Below are positions 21,866 to 32,041 of a stretch of DNA of 64,000 bases, piece by piece (the first letter of the stretch is position 1; every line of letters begins with the position of its first letter). Made by a program: the position numbers and the translations under genes. The stretch is from Proteobacteria bacterium bin106 (GTDB taxonomy: Bacteria > Bdellovibrionota_B > Oligoflexia > Oligoflexales > Bin106). Location of the stretch: contig MPNI01000004.1 of the NCBI GenBank assembly GCA_002238945.1, positions 1 through 64,000 on the forward strand. Reading direction: 5' to 3'. Under the pieces are notes generated by a model. The model saw only the letters and a program-made list of their open reading frames with translations. It did not search any database and was not told the DNA's origin.

Positions 21866-22864
21866 ATGATGGGGAACGGGGCTGTGAAAAAATGTGTTCG
21901 TTTTAGAGGTAGGATGTATGTTTTTTATTGCTGTAGTGGCTTTATTGCTGTAGTGGCTTTATTGTGTGTCAGTGGTTGTGCCACAATTATATTAAGTGAT
22001 AGAGATGAGGTTGCGGTGGTTGCTGATCCTCAGCGTAAGGTTCTATTGAACACGCCATCGGGCTCGTTTCCTATTAAGGGATCTACTACGGTGTCTTTGT
22101 GGCGTAGCCGTAGTAATGTTTATGCTTCGGTGATCTGTGAGAGTGGTAAAAGAGAGCAATTGATTCTTTTCACTCATCTTAATGTTCAGTTTTGGCTTGG
22201 TAATCTGTTTTCTTGGGGAGGACTAGGCTGGCTGGTTGATGGTTTTGGTAATGCTGGCTGGAGTTATAGTGACCCCATCAATTTAGCCCATTATTGTAGT
22301 GGACGAGATAGTAAAAGGCCTCGTACTGGCTTTAAGTCAGAAGGTGCTGCTACTTTTAATTACAAAGATGCAAACGAACAAGTGAAGAAGTTGAAATACA
22401 ACAGCCGTTGTAAGCAAGGCGGTAAAAAACGTGTCGCTTGGGAGGTAATGGAGTATAAGGATAAGTTTGGTGATAACAGTGGTAATAGAGCTCTACGTAC
22501 CAAAAAATCATTAAATGGCTCGTTTAGTAATTCAGCTACGAGTAATTCAAAGCTTACTGTGTTGCTAGCTGTAAATTCTAGTAGTGAGATAGATATTATG
22601 CTGTTTGAGTATGGTAAGTATTCGGTTAAGGACAGTAATAACTTTGATGTGGATATCAAAGTTGCCGGAGTTGAAACAGAGCTCTTTGGTCGGAATGATT
22701 CCGATCGAATTACTTTAAATGAATCTTCCTCGGAGGTACTTCATACTTATTTGAGAAGTGATCACCGTATTAAATTTTTTATAACGGATGGTTCTTCAAC
22801 CTATACATTTGAGTTAAAATCCTGTCATGGTTATGGCTATATGTATAAAAAGCAAGCGCTATAA
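21866..22864 (+). CDS. Predicted lipoprotein, family B, with additional C-terminal domain
   Basis: LLCVSGCATIILSD lipobox; FWLGNLFSWGGLGWLVDGFGNAGWSYSDPINL; C-terminal domain shared with 23002-23613. Confidence 0.7.
   Translation: MMGNGAVKKCVRFRGRMYVFYCCSGFIAVVALLCVSGCATIILSDRDEVAVVADPQRKVLLNTPSGSFPIKGSTTVSLWRSRSNVYASVICESGKREQLILFTHLNVQFWLGNLFSWGGLGWLVDGFGNAGWSYSDPINLAHYCSGRDSKRPRTGFKSEGAATFNYKDANEQVKKLKYNSRCKQGGKKRVAWEVMEYKDKFGDNSGNRALRTKKSLNGSFSNSATSNSKLTVLLAVNSSSEIDIMLFEYGKYSVKDSNNFDVDIKVAGVETELFGRNDSDRITLNESSSEVLHTYLRSDHRIKFFITDGSSTYTFELKSCHGYGYMYKKQAL
21925..21964. repeat. 17-bp tandem duplication (ttattgctgtagtggct x2 plus ttattg) in the signal peptide of a lipoprotein
   Basis: Exact copies at 21925-21941 and 21942-21958. 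Confidence 0.95.
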
Positions 22865-23001
22865 TTCATCACCCATGCACTTGTGAAAAAGTTTCTATGT
22901 ACAGCCCTTAATGCTTAATTTGTCTTATTTTGCAGAACAGTTATCCGAAGGAATGGCGTAGCGGTTATGTCAGTAAGGGTAGGGTAGATATCTAATATGC
23001 A

Positions 23002-23613
23002 ATGATGGAGAACGAGGCTGTGCAGAACTATGTTGTAGATGTAAATAGGGTAAGATGGCTTTTTATCGTTGTATTATCTTTGTTATGTGTTAGTGGTTGT
23101 GTTACTACATATGAGCAGGATAATGAGCAACTCAAAACATTGAAATACAACAGTCATTGTAAGAAACGAAAAAAACGCCTTGCATGGGAGTTGATGGAGT
23201 ATAATGACAAATTTGGTGATAAGAATGGCGATAAAGCTTTAAGTCTTAGAAACCCGATAAATGGCTCGTTTAGTAATTCAGCCACGAGTAATTCCGAGCT
23301 TTATGTGATGTTCATTGTAAACTCTAGTAGTGAGATAGATATTATGCTGGTGGAGTATGGTAAGTATTTTGTTAAGGACAGTGGTGACTTTGATGTGGAT
23401 ATCAAAGTTGCCGGAGTTGAAACAGAGTTATCAGGTCGAAATTATTCGGATCGTATCACTTTAGATAAATCCTCTTCAAAGATTCTTTATCAATATCTCA
23501 GGAGTGATCATAGTATTAAGTTCTTTGTCTCCGATGAGTATTTTTCAAGTTATAGATTTGAATTAAGATCCTGTCATGGTTTTGGCTATGCTTATAAAAA
23601 GTACAGGTTCTAA
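23002..23613 (+). CDS. Predicted lipoprotein, paralog of the C-terminal domain of 21866-22864
   Basis: LSLLCVSGCVTTY lipobox; SSSEIDIMLVEYGKYFVKDSGDFDVDIKVAGVETELSGRNYSDRITL shared. Confidence 0.68.
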   Translation: MMENEAVQNYVVDVNRVRWLFIVVLSLLCVSGCVTTYEQDNEQLKTLKYNSHCKKRKKRLAWELMEYNDKFGDKNGDKALSLRNPINGSFSNSATSNSELYVMFIVNSSSEIDIMLVEYGKYFVKDSGDFDVDIKVAGVETELSGRNYSDRITLDKSSSKILYQYLRSDHSIKFFVSDEYFSSYRFELRSCHGFGYAYKKYRF

Positions 23614-23766
23614 CTCATCATCCAGGAATATATGCCTATATTCTTATGTATAGCCCATAATGTCTTAACTTATGTTTTAGCTAGGGTTCTAACTGTGATA
23701 ATAGCTAGCTATTATCAGTGAGTTAGGGCAAGGTGTATGTTTTAGTTTTGATGTGTTTGTGGGGGG

Positions 23767-26700
23767 ATGTTGGAAAGTTATGAATTAGCCAGAGTGTTAG
23801 CATCATCACAACAGGGCCAGAGCTGTGATGTGCCCTTATCAAAGGTAGAGGATCTCTATCCATTGTTGCGCTCTCTTGTGGCATGGCTACCTAAAGAACA
23901 ACGCGATAAAAGTGTTTTTGTGTGTGTTTTTGAAAAGCCTAAAGATGTGAAGGCTTTTGTGGCTAAATGGCGGCTTGCTACATCATCTTCTTTGGCTGTA
24001 TTGCAGTGGCCTCAAACAGATTACTGGGGAGAGCAGCGTCTTTATCATCCAGAGCCCTTGATACATCAAAAAATCAATACCTTAAGTTATTTACAACGAG
24101 ATCATTCAGCCCCTTGTATGATCCTTACCACTCAAGTAGCAATGCATGAGCGTACAGTGGGAGTAAAAGCATTTGCTGAGGACTATGTGCGCCTAGCTTG
24201 TGGTGAGTCTATCTATGAACAGGGGGATATGGCACAGCTGGTTGCTCGGTTGCGTTCTTTGGGTTATGTTTCTTTATCTCGCACGCAATCACCAGGAGAG
24301 TTTGTTATCACCAGTGCAAACAGCTTGGAAGTCTTTGCTCCTGGTTATACATCACCAGTGCGATTAATCGTTCGTAGTGGCAAGATAGTCTATTTGAAAA
24401 CCTTTTCTTTGGTAAGTGGCAAGTCGTTAGAAGATATTGCTGAAGTGATAGCTTATGGGGTTGATGAATATGTTTCTTTAAGAAAGCATCAGGAAGCTGT
24501 TATTCAGGCGTTTCACGATCATTGTTTGGATAGCCGTATAGACGCACCTGTGCGTATGGCTTTAGTAGAAGCTATTCATCGTGGTGAGCGTTTTCCTGGG
24601 TTTTATCGTTTTGTGCCGTATTTTCGTGATGCTCTCCAACAAAGCAGCGCTTTGTTGGATGATCACATCAGTGCCAGTGACAAAAGATGCTACAAGTTGC
24701 ATTTAAGCAGCCATGATGTGGTACCTGGTTTTTTGGATAGAGCCGTATCAGCTTGGCAAAAAGAAAAGGATCAAGAGCGTTCTCATCCCACCGTAGATCC
24801 AAGGTCTTATTATGTAGCAAGTCTTGGCTCAGACAATCCTGTGGTTGATGTGAAGATGTATGCTTCAGCAGATACAGCGGGTGTGTCATTAAGCATCAGT
24901 GTGTTGTCTTCTTTATCGGTGAGTCCTCAGCAGATAAAAGATTATCTAGCCACATCGGTTTTAGGGAGTGGTTTTGATCTATCTCTGTGTGTGAAAGATA
25001 TGGAGATGATAGCTTTGCGTGCTCACATATCTCGTGATGTGGCCATAGATGTGAAAAAAGTGGTGTTGGTTGCTGAGAATGCTTGGCAAGAAGAAATGGT
25101 CAGAGAATGGGCAGAGGGTTTTTCTTCAGCTGAGGGCTCTTCTTCAGCTGAAGGCTCTTCTATCGAGATAGCTTCTTTGTCTGAGTTATGGAATATGCCA
25201 GCTATTTTAGATACCAGAGAGTCTGTGTTGTTGGCTTCTGGTTATGTGCCTAAAGATGTGTTCTTTTTAGCTGAGGGCATTCATTACATTCCTGCTGCTT
25301 GGTTAAGCAAAGATCTTCCGGCTTTAGATAAAAAAAGTGGTGGTAAAGATTGGCAAGATTTCTTGAGTTCTTTGAGTGAAATTGCTCCTGGTGATTTGGT
25401 GGTGCATCGAGAGCATGGGGTGGGAAGGTTTTTGCGTCTGAGTCATCTTGCTGTGGGTGATGAAACCTTAGAGTGTTTGCAGATTGTTTATGCAGGTGGC
25501 GATAAAGTTTATTTACCGGTAGACAATATAGCTTTATTGCAAAAGTATGGCTCTTCAGGATCAGGTGGTGGTTCTGCTTTAGATAGTCTTTCACGGGGCC
25601 ATGTTTGGAAAAAGCGTAAAGCTCAAGTCAAAGCATCAGTAAAAGATTTAGCAGAAGATATCTTGAAGGTTCATTCGCGGCGAGAGTTATCTAAGCTTAA
25701 GCCTTATGGGGTAGCAGTAAAGACATATCGTGATTTTTTAGAGAGTTTTCCTCATATAGAAACCGAAGATCAATTGCGTTTCCAGGCTGATATGGAAGAA
25801 GACTTTACATCATTTAAAACCATGGATCGTCTGCTTATTGGAGATGTGGGTTTTGGTAAAACTGAGATGGCCATGCGTGCAGCTATGCGGACAGTGCTTG
25901 AAGGTTATCAAGTGATGGTGCTATGTCCTACAACGGTGTTGAGTTTTCAGCATGCAGGTACCTTTGAAAGACGTATGCAGCCTTATGGTATTCGTGTGGC
26001 TGCAGTGAGTCGTTTTGTGAAAGCGAGTGATATTACCATGATCAGGGAGGATTTTGCGCAGGGTAAAATAGATATTTTGATTGGTACCCATAAATTGCTT
26101 GCAAAGACATTTCAGCCGCAAAAACTGGGCTTGGTGATTATTGATGAAGAGCAACGTTTCGGGGTGGGACAAAAAGAAAAGTTGAAAGGCTTGCGTTCAG
26201 AGGCTGCTATTTTGGCATTATCTGCAACACCTATTCCCCGAACTTTGCATATGTCTATGTTGGGTTTGCGTGATATATCCTTACTTACCACTCCTCCACA
26301 AGGCCGTTTGGCTATTAAAAATCAAGTGATGACTTGGGATGATGAGTTAATAGCAGAAGCTATTGGTAGTGAGCTTAAGCGTGGTGGACAGGTCTTTTTT
26401 GTTCATAACCGTGTCCATGATATTGCATCTTATGTGGAAAGAATTCGCGAGCTTGTACCACATGCTCAGGTGCGTATGGCTCATGGTGGTATGGATAAGC
26501 GTTCTTTGGAAAGAGTCTTGGTGGACTTTGTTCAGGGAGCTTTTTCGGTATTGGTGTGTACCACTATTATGGAATCAGGGGTGGATATGCCTAATGTTAA
26601 CACCATTTTTATTCATCAAGCACATATGTATGGTCTGGCTCAGTTGTATCAAATACGTGGTCGGGTGGGACGTTCTGGTGTGCAAGCTTATGCTTATTTT

Positions 26701-27474
26701 ATCACTCCAGCAAAGGAGCATCTCAGTGAGGAAGCTCAACAGAGAATGCAGGTGATATCCACTCATCAGGCTTTAGGTTCGGGATTTGCTATTGCTAGTT
26801 ATGATTTGGACTTTCGCGGAGCAGGTGATTTACTGGGAGGAGAGCAATCTGGACATTTAGCCACAGTGGGGGTGGAAATGTATACGCAAATGCTTTCTGA
26901 GGCTATTGCTCGTGCTCGTGGTGAGGTGTTAAGTGAGAGGGTGGAGTGTGATATAAAAGTGCAGACATCGTATGGTTTGCCGCAAGATTATGTGAGTGCT
27001 GAACCAGAACGATTAAGGTTGTATAAGCAGCTCTTTTTGTTAAAAACCCATGATGATGTAGCAGATTTTGCCGAAAGTATTGAGGACCGATTTGGTAAAA
27101 TGCCACTGGTGGCTCAAGCTTTGTTTGATGTGGCTATGTTAAAGATCACGTTACAAAAACTTGCAGTAAAGCGTTTGGTGCAGTTATCCTCTGAGGCAGA
27201 TAAAGCAGACAAAGTAGGTGCGGGTGTAGGTGCGGGTGTAGGTGCGGATGTAAATAGTAAAGAACGTTATGAATTGTATATTCCCAAGTTACCGGATCAT
27301 CAGGTGGATCATATTTTAGCTCAAGTATCACAGCATCAAGATGTGTATGCGCTGGTTGGTCCTCATCAATTGCACGTGACTGTAGTGAAGGCTGCGTCGG
27401 AATCGCCATCGTCGTTACAGAAGCTTCATAAGTATGTGCAGAGGCTGGTTAAAGAGCGCAGTGGTGGTGAATGA
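23767..27474 (+). CDS. mfd: Transcription-repair coupling factor Mfd
   Basis: GDLVVHREHGVGRFL, RLLIGDVGFGKTEMAMRAA, IIDEEQRFGVGQKEKLK, ALSATPIPRTLHMSMLGLRDIS, RGRVGRSG; 1235 aa. Confidence 0.97.
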   Translation: MLESYELARVLASSQQGQSCDVPLSKVEDLYPLLRSLVAWLPKEQRDKSVFVCVFEKPKDVKAFVAKWRLATSSSLAVLQWPQTDYWGEQRLYHPEPLIHQKINTLSYLQRDHSAPCMILTTQVAMHERTVGVKAFAEDYVRLACGESIYEQGDMAQLVARLRSLGYVSLSRTQSPGEFVITSANSLEVFAPGYTSPVRLIVRSGKIVYLKTFSLVSGKSLEDIAEVIAYGVDEYVSLRKHQEAVIQAFHDHCLDSRIDAPVRMALVEAIHRGERFPGFYRFVPYFRDALQQSSALLDDHISASDKRCYKLHLSSHDVVPGFLDRAVSAWQKEKDQERSHPTVDPRSYYVASLGSDNPVVDVKMYASADTAGVSLSISVLSSLSVSPQQIKDYLATSVLGSGFDLSLCVKDMEMIALRAHISRDVAIDVKKVVLVAENAWQEEMVREWAEGFSSAEGSSSAEGSSIEIASLSELWNMPAILDTRESVLLASGYVPKDVFFLAEGIHYIPAAWLSKDLPALDKKSGGKDWQDFLSSLSEIAPGDLVVHREHGVGRFLRLSHLAVGDETLECLQIVYAGGDKVYLPVDNIALLQKYGSSGSGGGSALDSLSRGHVWKKRKAQVKASVKDLAEDILKVHSRRELSKLKPYGVAVKTYRDFLESFPHIETEDQLRFQADMEEDFTSFKTMDRLLIGDVGFGKTEMAMRAAMRTVLEGYQVMVLCPTTVLSFQHAGTFERRMQPYGIRVAAVSRFVKASDITMIREDFAQGKIDILIGTHKLLAKTFQPQKLGLVIIDEEQRFGVGQKEKLKGLRSEAAILALSATPIPRTLHMSMLGLRDISLLTTPPQGRLAIKNQVMTWDDELIAEAIGSELKRGGQVFFVHNRVHDIASYVERIRELVPHAQVRMAHGGMDKRSLERVLVDFVQGAFSVLVCTTIMESGVDMPNVNTIFIHQAHMYGLAQLYQIRGRVGRSGVQAYAYFITPAKEHLSEEAQQRMQVISTHQALGSGFAIASYDLDFRGAGDLLGGEQSGHLATVGVEMYTQMLSEAIARARGEVLSERVECDIKVQTSYGLPQDYVSAEPERLRLYKQLFLLKTHDDVADFAESIEDRFGKMPLVAQALFDVAMLKITLQKLAVKRLVQLSSEADKADKVGAGVGAGVGADVNSKERYELYIPKLPDHQVDHILAQVSQHQDVYALVGPHQLHVTVVKAASESPSSLQKLHKYVQRLVKERSGGE
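25123..25158. repeat. 18-bp tandem repeat x2 in mfd
   Basis: tcttcagctgagggctct / tcttcagctgaaggctct, encoding SSAEGS SSAEGS. Confidence 0.9.
27214..27249. repeat. 12-bp tandem repeat (gtaggtgcgggt) x3 in mfd
   Basis: Encodes VGAGVGAGVGAD. Confidence 0.93.
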
Positions 27475-28736
27475 TGAAAGCATTATGGGCTCTGGTTGTT
27501 TCTGGGTTGTTGGGCTATGTGGCTTACTATCTTTTTGCAGATGCTCCTTCATATACTTATAACCATTCCACTGACAAAGATGATGGCTCTTTTCTGTCAG
27601 GGTTAGGAGATCCTGCTTTGATTCCTTTGGTTTCGGTGGGAGAGTTCTTGATTCGCAGAGAAGATGTGGATTTTGAACATCAGCTTTATGATGCGGTACG
27701 TCATAAAAAGCTAGAAAGTCACGTAGAGCTTGCAGATCAGGATGATAACGAAAATGATCAGGATGATGACAGTGAGCAAGATTATGAAGCGAGTTTAAGG
27801 GTGTTTTTTTTGCAGTCATTGATCAAGCGTAAGCTGCTCTATGAGATGCTAAGTGATGATTCTCAATTTGATCCACGTGGAGAGGCTATCATGAGTGCCT
27901 GTGAGCAGGAATTTGAGGGCTATGTTGCAACTTTGCAAGAGATAAACGCATTAACTGCGTCGTTGCAAAAAGAAAAGTTGCGCTTGAGATTATGTGAATC
28001 CCGTGCTATTGCGGCGTATATAGACGAGCATATCAATGGCGATGTGCACGTCAGTGAAGCAGAGATCAAGGCGTATTATCAAGAGCATCGTATGGAGTTT
28101 TTTGCAGCAAAGAGAATCTTGATCCGTCATATTCATTTTGTGGATGAAAGATCGGCAAGAAAAGTAGCTGCAAAGGTTAATTCTCAAAACTTTGCTCGAT
28201 ATGCCCAAAAATATTCTATTGCTGCGGAGGCTTCTCAAGGAGGGCTTTTGGGCCCTTTTGCTGCCCATGAAATGCCACCTTTTTTTACTCAGGTTTTTCG
28301 TCTAAAGTTGCGTCGTGTGAGTTCTATTGTGAAATCTCCTTATGGCTATCATATCTTTTTGCCTTTAAAGAAATATCCTGAAAAGATATTTTCGTTAAGT
28401 GAAGTTCGCAACACCATTGTTCAACGTCTTGAGCAACAGTACAAAAAAGAGCGTTATCAGGAGTGGTTTCAGTTAGCCTTAAACACTGTACCGGTGAGGT
28501 TTGCTAGTCATCCAGAACAGCTACCACATCTGTTGTTAACTCATAACAACAAGCACAACTATAAGAATAACAACAAGATAAGCTATTCTATGATGTCTTC
28601 AGACACACCTTCAAAGTCCGTTTCCAGTGAGTCTACAGATCAGACAGATCAGGGATATAATCCGGCTTTTTCAACAACAGACCACTTAGAGCTCTTAGAT
28701 ATGCCAGCAAAAAACCCTAAACAGGAGTCTCCATGA
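27471..28736 (+). CDS. Membrane-anchored parvulin-type (PpiC) peptidyl-prolyl isomerase
   Basis: N-terminal TM; AKRILIRHIHFVDERSARKVAAK...GGLLGPFAAHEMPPFFTQVFRLKLRRVSSIVKSPYGYHIFLPLKK; ATGA overlap with mfd. Confidence 0.82.
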   Translation: MMKALWALVVSGLLGYVAYYLFADAPSYTYNHSTDKDDGSFLSGLGDPALIPLVSVGEFLIRREDVDFEHQLYDAVRHKKLESHVELADQDDNENDQDDDSEQDYEASLRVFFLQSLIKRKLLYEMLSDDSQFDPRGEAIMSACEQEFEGYVATLQEINALTASLQKEKLRLRLCESRAIAAYIDEHINGDVHVSEAEIKAYYQEHRMEFFAAKRILIRHIHFVDERSARKVAAKVNSQNFARYAQKYSIAAEASQGGLLGPFAAHEMPPFFTQVFRLKLRRVSSIVKSPYGYHIFLPLKKYPEKIFSLSEVRNTIVQRLEQQYKKERYQEWFQLALNTVPVRFASHPEQLPHLLLTHNNKHNYKNNNKISYSMMSSDTPSKSVSSESTDQTDQGYNPAFSTTDHLELLDMPAKNPKQESP

Positions 28737-29785
28737 ATTGGTTTTTAGCTAAGCTTTTAGTTAAGCAATGGCGGAACAATCCACATAAGCTGGCACATAA
28801 GCTGGCACACAAGCTAACAAGAACAAGCGTGCTGTTTATGTATGTTAGCAAGCTGGTAGTACTTGTTGTGATGTTGTTTGTTATGGTATTTGGTGAAAAA
28901 GAAGCATATGGGCGGATGATCTATGATCGTATTGTGGGGGTGGCATCAGGACAGCCGGTGTTGCTGAGTGAGGTACGCAAGAAGGTGGATAAAGGCCCTT
29001 TGGTTTTTATCAGTGAGTATCCTTCAGATACCACTGATACGTTATTTGATCGTGCGTTACATGATGCTTTGAATTTTGCATTGATCAAGAATGCAGCAGC
29101 AGCTCGAGGCATTGAAGTAGAAGAGGGAGATGTGGATGAGCACATCATCCGTATCACTCAACAACAAAAGGCCACAGTTGAGGATTTAAAACAGTTTCTT
29201 CAGTCCCAGGGCATGAGTTACATGCAGTATCGTAAAGATCTTGCAGATCAGATCTTATGGCAAAAGTTTCAGGGTGTTGTTTTAATGCCAACGGTGAGGA
29301 TTTCAGATCGAAGATTAAAAGAGCATTATCACATGTCTTATCAACGCTCTCCTGATGATATTCGTTATAATCTTGAGGGTTTGTATGTTAGCTCAAAAAC
29401 ACTTGCTCAAAGATTGTATGAAAAACTGGCAAATAGGGAAATATCTGTGCAAGCTATGCGTGAGCCAAGTAAGCTTGATCTTGGCAGCCCAGATGTGGTG
29501 GTGAGGTATGATGATCTCGGAGCTATCGGTGATTCAGAGCTTAGTGAAGCGATACGTCTAGGGTTGAAGGGGCTTGAGGCAGGACGTTTTTCTCCTCCTA
29601 TACAAACAGGGACACAAAGTTATTATATACTCTACATCAAGGCACAAGAGGTTTCAGAGAAGCCGCATTATGTAGAAAAAAAAGAGGAATTAAGAGCTCT
29701 TGTGCGCAGTCAAGAGTTACGCTCAGCTCTTAGGACTTTTTTGCACACAGAACGCTCAAAAGAGGCCATATATATCACTCCTTGA
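28733..29785 (+). CDS. surA: SurA-like periplasmic chaperone
   Basis: IYDRIVGVASGQPVLLSEVRKKV...ALNFALIKNAAAARGIEVEEGDVDEHI; parvulin-like C-terminal half; ATGA overlap. Confidence 0.8.
   Translation: MNWFLAKLLVKQWRNNPHKLAHKLAHKLTRTSVLFMYVSKLVVLVVMLFVMVFGEKEAYGRMIYDRIVGVASGQPVLLSEVRKKVDKGPLVFISEYPSDTTDTLFDRALHDALNFALIKNAAAARGIEVEEGDVDEHIIRITQQQKATVEDLKQFLQSQGMSYMQYRKDLADQILWQKFQGVVLMPTVRISDRRLKEHYHMSYQRSPDDIRYNLEGLYVSSKTLAQRLYEKLANREISVQAMREPSKLDLGSPDVVVRYDDLGAIGDSELSEAIRLGLKGLEAGRFSPPIQTGTQSYYILYIKAQEVSEKPHYVEKKEELRALVRSQELRSALRTFLHTERSKEAIYITP
28784..28819. repeat. 12-bp tandem repeat x3 near 5' end of surA
   Basis: cataagctggca x2 then cacaagctaaca; encodes HKLAHKLAHKLT. Confidence 0.88.
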
Positions 29786-29820
29786 GTGTGTTATCGTGGT
29801 GGAATATGGAAGGATCTTGT

Positions 29821-29897
29821 GGTGGCTATGGTGAAGTGGTTAACACTCCGGACTGTGAATCCGGCATTCGAGGGTTCAAATCCCTCTAGTCACCCCA
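29821..29897 (+). tRNA. tRNA-His (anticodon GTG), with G-1 and encoded CCA
   Basis: Acceptor GTGGCTA/TAGTCAC, anticodon loop CTGTGAA, T-arm GAGGGTTCAAATCCCTC, 3' CCA. Confidence 0.93.
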
Positions 29898-29947
29898 TTT
29901 TTAAGTAGCTTGAGTAGCTTAATGGAACAGCTTTTCTGTAAGTCTCA

Positions 29948-32026
29948 TTATTGGTAGCGTTCTTGTAGATTTTCTGGGCTATAAGAATCCATATACTCGC
30001 TTGGGATTTCTTTGAGAAAGCGAGAGGGTTTGAAGCATTTGTGTTCATTGTAAACCCGTTTGAGAGCAGCTGTGGTAAGGGTGAGTTTGGCTTTGGTGCG
30101 AGTGATGCCCACATACAACAATCTGCGTTCTTCTTCGATATCTTCATCTTTTAAGCTTGCAGCATGGGGCAGTAGGCCATCGTCACAGCCGATAATATAA
30201 ACCCGTGGATATTCTAAGCCTTTTGAGGCATGCAAACTCATCAAACTGACCCCTTCAAGGTCTTCATTTTCGCTTCCTAGTAAGGATACATCTTGTAGCC
30301 AATGGGCAAGATTATTCTGTGGTGCTGCGGAGGCATAGGCTGCTATAGCTGCACCGAGTTCTTTGGTGTTTTCGAGTTTATCTTGATAAATATCTGGGTA
30401 GTGGGATTGCAGGTAATTCAGGTAGGGAACATGTGCCAAAAAGACACTGATCACATCTTCGAGAGGAGAAGAAAGCAGTTCTTTTCTGAGGTTGTTAAGT
30501 TCTGTGTAAAGGGATGTGGCTATGGATATAAGGCGAGGTTTTAAGCCTTTGAGAATAGAGTTTTTGGGATCTTCATAGATGGTTTCAATAACATCATACA
30601 AAGATAGATAGTGTTGATGTGCTACAAGAGAGAGGGCTTCGATGCTTTTGCTGCCCAATCCTCTTGAGGGTGTTTTGATAAGGCGGAGAAAGGCTGCATC
30701 GTCTTTGTGATTTACGCAAAGACGAAAGTAAGCCAGGATATCTTTGATTTCACTGCGATCGTAGAAGCGTAAAGAACCATAGATTTTATAAGGGATATTA
30801 TAAAATGTCAGTCGGTCTTCGATTTCTCGTGATTGGGCATTGGTGCGATAAAAGATGGCCACATCGGTGAGAGGGAATGAGGACTGTTCTTGTTGGATCA
30901 AACGACAGACAGTGTCAGCTTCTGTGGTACCATCACGGGTTTTGATGAGTTCGATGCGATGGCCGGGAGGGGCTTCTGTCCATAGCTTTTTGTCGGCTCG
31001 TTTAGTATTGCGGCTAATGAGAGCATTGGCTGCTGCGATGATATGGCCTGTGGATCGGTAGTTTTGTTCAAGGTGGATGATAGTGCTGTGTTGGAAGTTA
31101 GCTTGAAAGTTCAGGATATTATAAGGATCAGCTCCTCTCCAAGAGTAGATAGCTTGATCATCATCTCCCACCACCATGAGATTATGTGGTTTGGGGGTGA
31201 GGTGATTAAGGAGTTCAAATTGGCTCACATTCACATCTTGATATTCATCTACTAAAAAGAACTCGTATTGGCTCATTAAGGCTTCTTTGACATCTTTGTG
31301 TGTACGCAACAAGGTGAGCATATTAAGGAGAAGATCAGAGAAATCCATGCTGTGGTTGTGTTTGAGTGTTCGTTGGTAATCAGCATAAATTTTATGAAGA
31401 AAAGCCAGCTTAGAATCATTGCATATGGCTACAGTTGCTGGAGCATGAGGAATCAGCCCCTGTCCTTTCAGGCGTTGAATGGCTTCACGGTATTCGGCTG
31501 TGGGCTTGCGTTGAGGCTCTTCTTCCACAGACGAAGCTTGCCATAAGTTGGTCTTATTGACGTAAGTTTCTGCTGAAGAGGTATCCTCATAGCGTTGAAT
31601 GATTTTTTTGAGGACATGATCGGATTCTTTGGTATCAAGGATGGAAAAGTGGGATTCAAAACCTAAGTGGTGAGCAAATTGTCTGAGCCATTTGGCGGAA
31701 GCGCTATGAAAAGTGGATATCAGACAATGGCGACATTTGGCATTGAGTGCGATGGCTCGCTCTTTCATTTCTTTGGCAGCTTTGTTGGTAAAGGTGAGAG
31801 CGCAAATGGATTCTGGGTTGATATGATGGGTTTCAATGAGTTGAACAATACGGTGGACAATCACTCGTGTTTTTCCGCTGCCTGCTCCTGCAAACACCAA
31901 TGCAGGGCCATGCAAATGCGCCACAGCTTGACGTTGTGGCGCATTGAGCTCTTCAGCGAAGGTGTGTTGGATAGTATCTGAGGTGTGTGGTTCCATAAGA
32001 GTTTTCCGTGATAGAGCACTTACCAT
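29948..32026 (-). CDS. UvrD/PcrA/Rep superfamily 1 DNA helicase
   Basis: LNAPQRQAV, GPALVFAGAGSGKTRVIVHRIV, VDEYQDVNVSQFELL, VVGDDDQAIYSWRGADPYNILNF, SLMSLHASKGLEYPRVYIIG. Confidence 0.95.
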   Translation of the reverse strand: MVSALSRKTLMEPHTSDTIQHTFAEELNAPQRQAVAHLHGPALVFAGAGSGKTRVIVHRIVQLIETHHINPESICALTFTNKAAKEMKERAIALNAKCRHCLISTFHSASAKWLRQFAHHLGFESHFSILDTKESDHVLKKIIQRYEDTSSAETYVNKTNLWQASSVEEEPQRKPTAEYREAIQRLKGQGLIPHAPATVAICNDSKLAFLHKIYADYQRTLKHNHSMDFSDLLLNMLTLLRTHKDVKEALMSQYEFFLVDEYQDVNVSQFELLNHLTPKPHNLMVVGDDDQAIYSWRGADPYNILNFQANFQHSTIIHLEQNYRSTGHIIAAANALISRNTKRADKKLWTEAPPGHRIELIKTRDGTTEADTVCRLIQQEQSSFPLTDVAIFYRTNAQSREIEDRLTFYNIPYKIYGSLRFYDRSEIKDILAYFRLCVNHKDDAAFLRLIKTPSRGLGSKSIEALSLVAHQHYLSLYDVIETIYEDPKNSILKGLKPRLISIATSLYTELNNLRKELLSSPLEDVISVFLAHVPYLNYLQSHYPDIYQDKLENTKELGAAIAAYASAAPQNNLAHWLQDVSLLGSENEDLEGVSLMSLHASKGLEYPRVYIIGCDDGLLPHAASLKDEDIEEERRLLYVGITRTKAKLTLTTAALKRVYNEHKCFKPSRFLKEIPSEYMDSYSPENLQERYQ

Positions 32027-32041
32027 GAATGGGCCATCATA

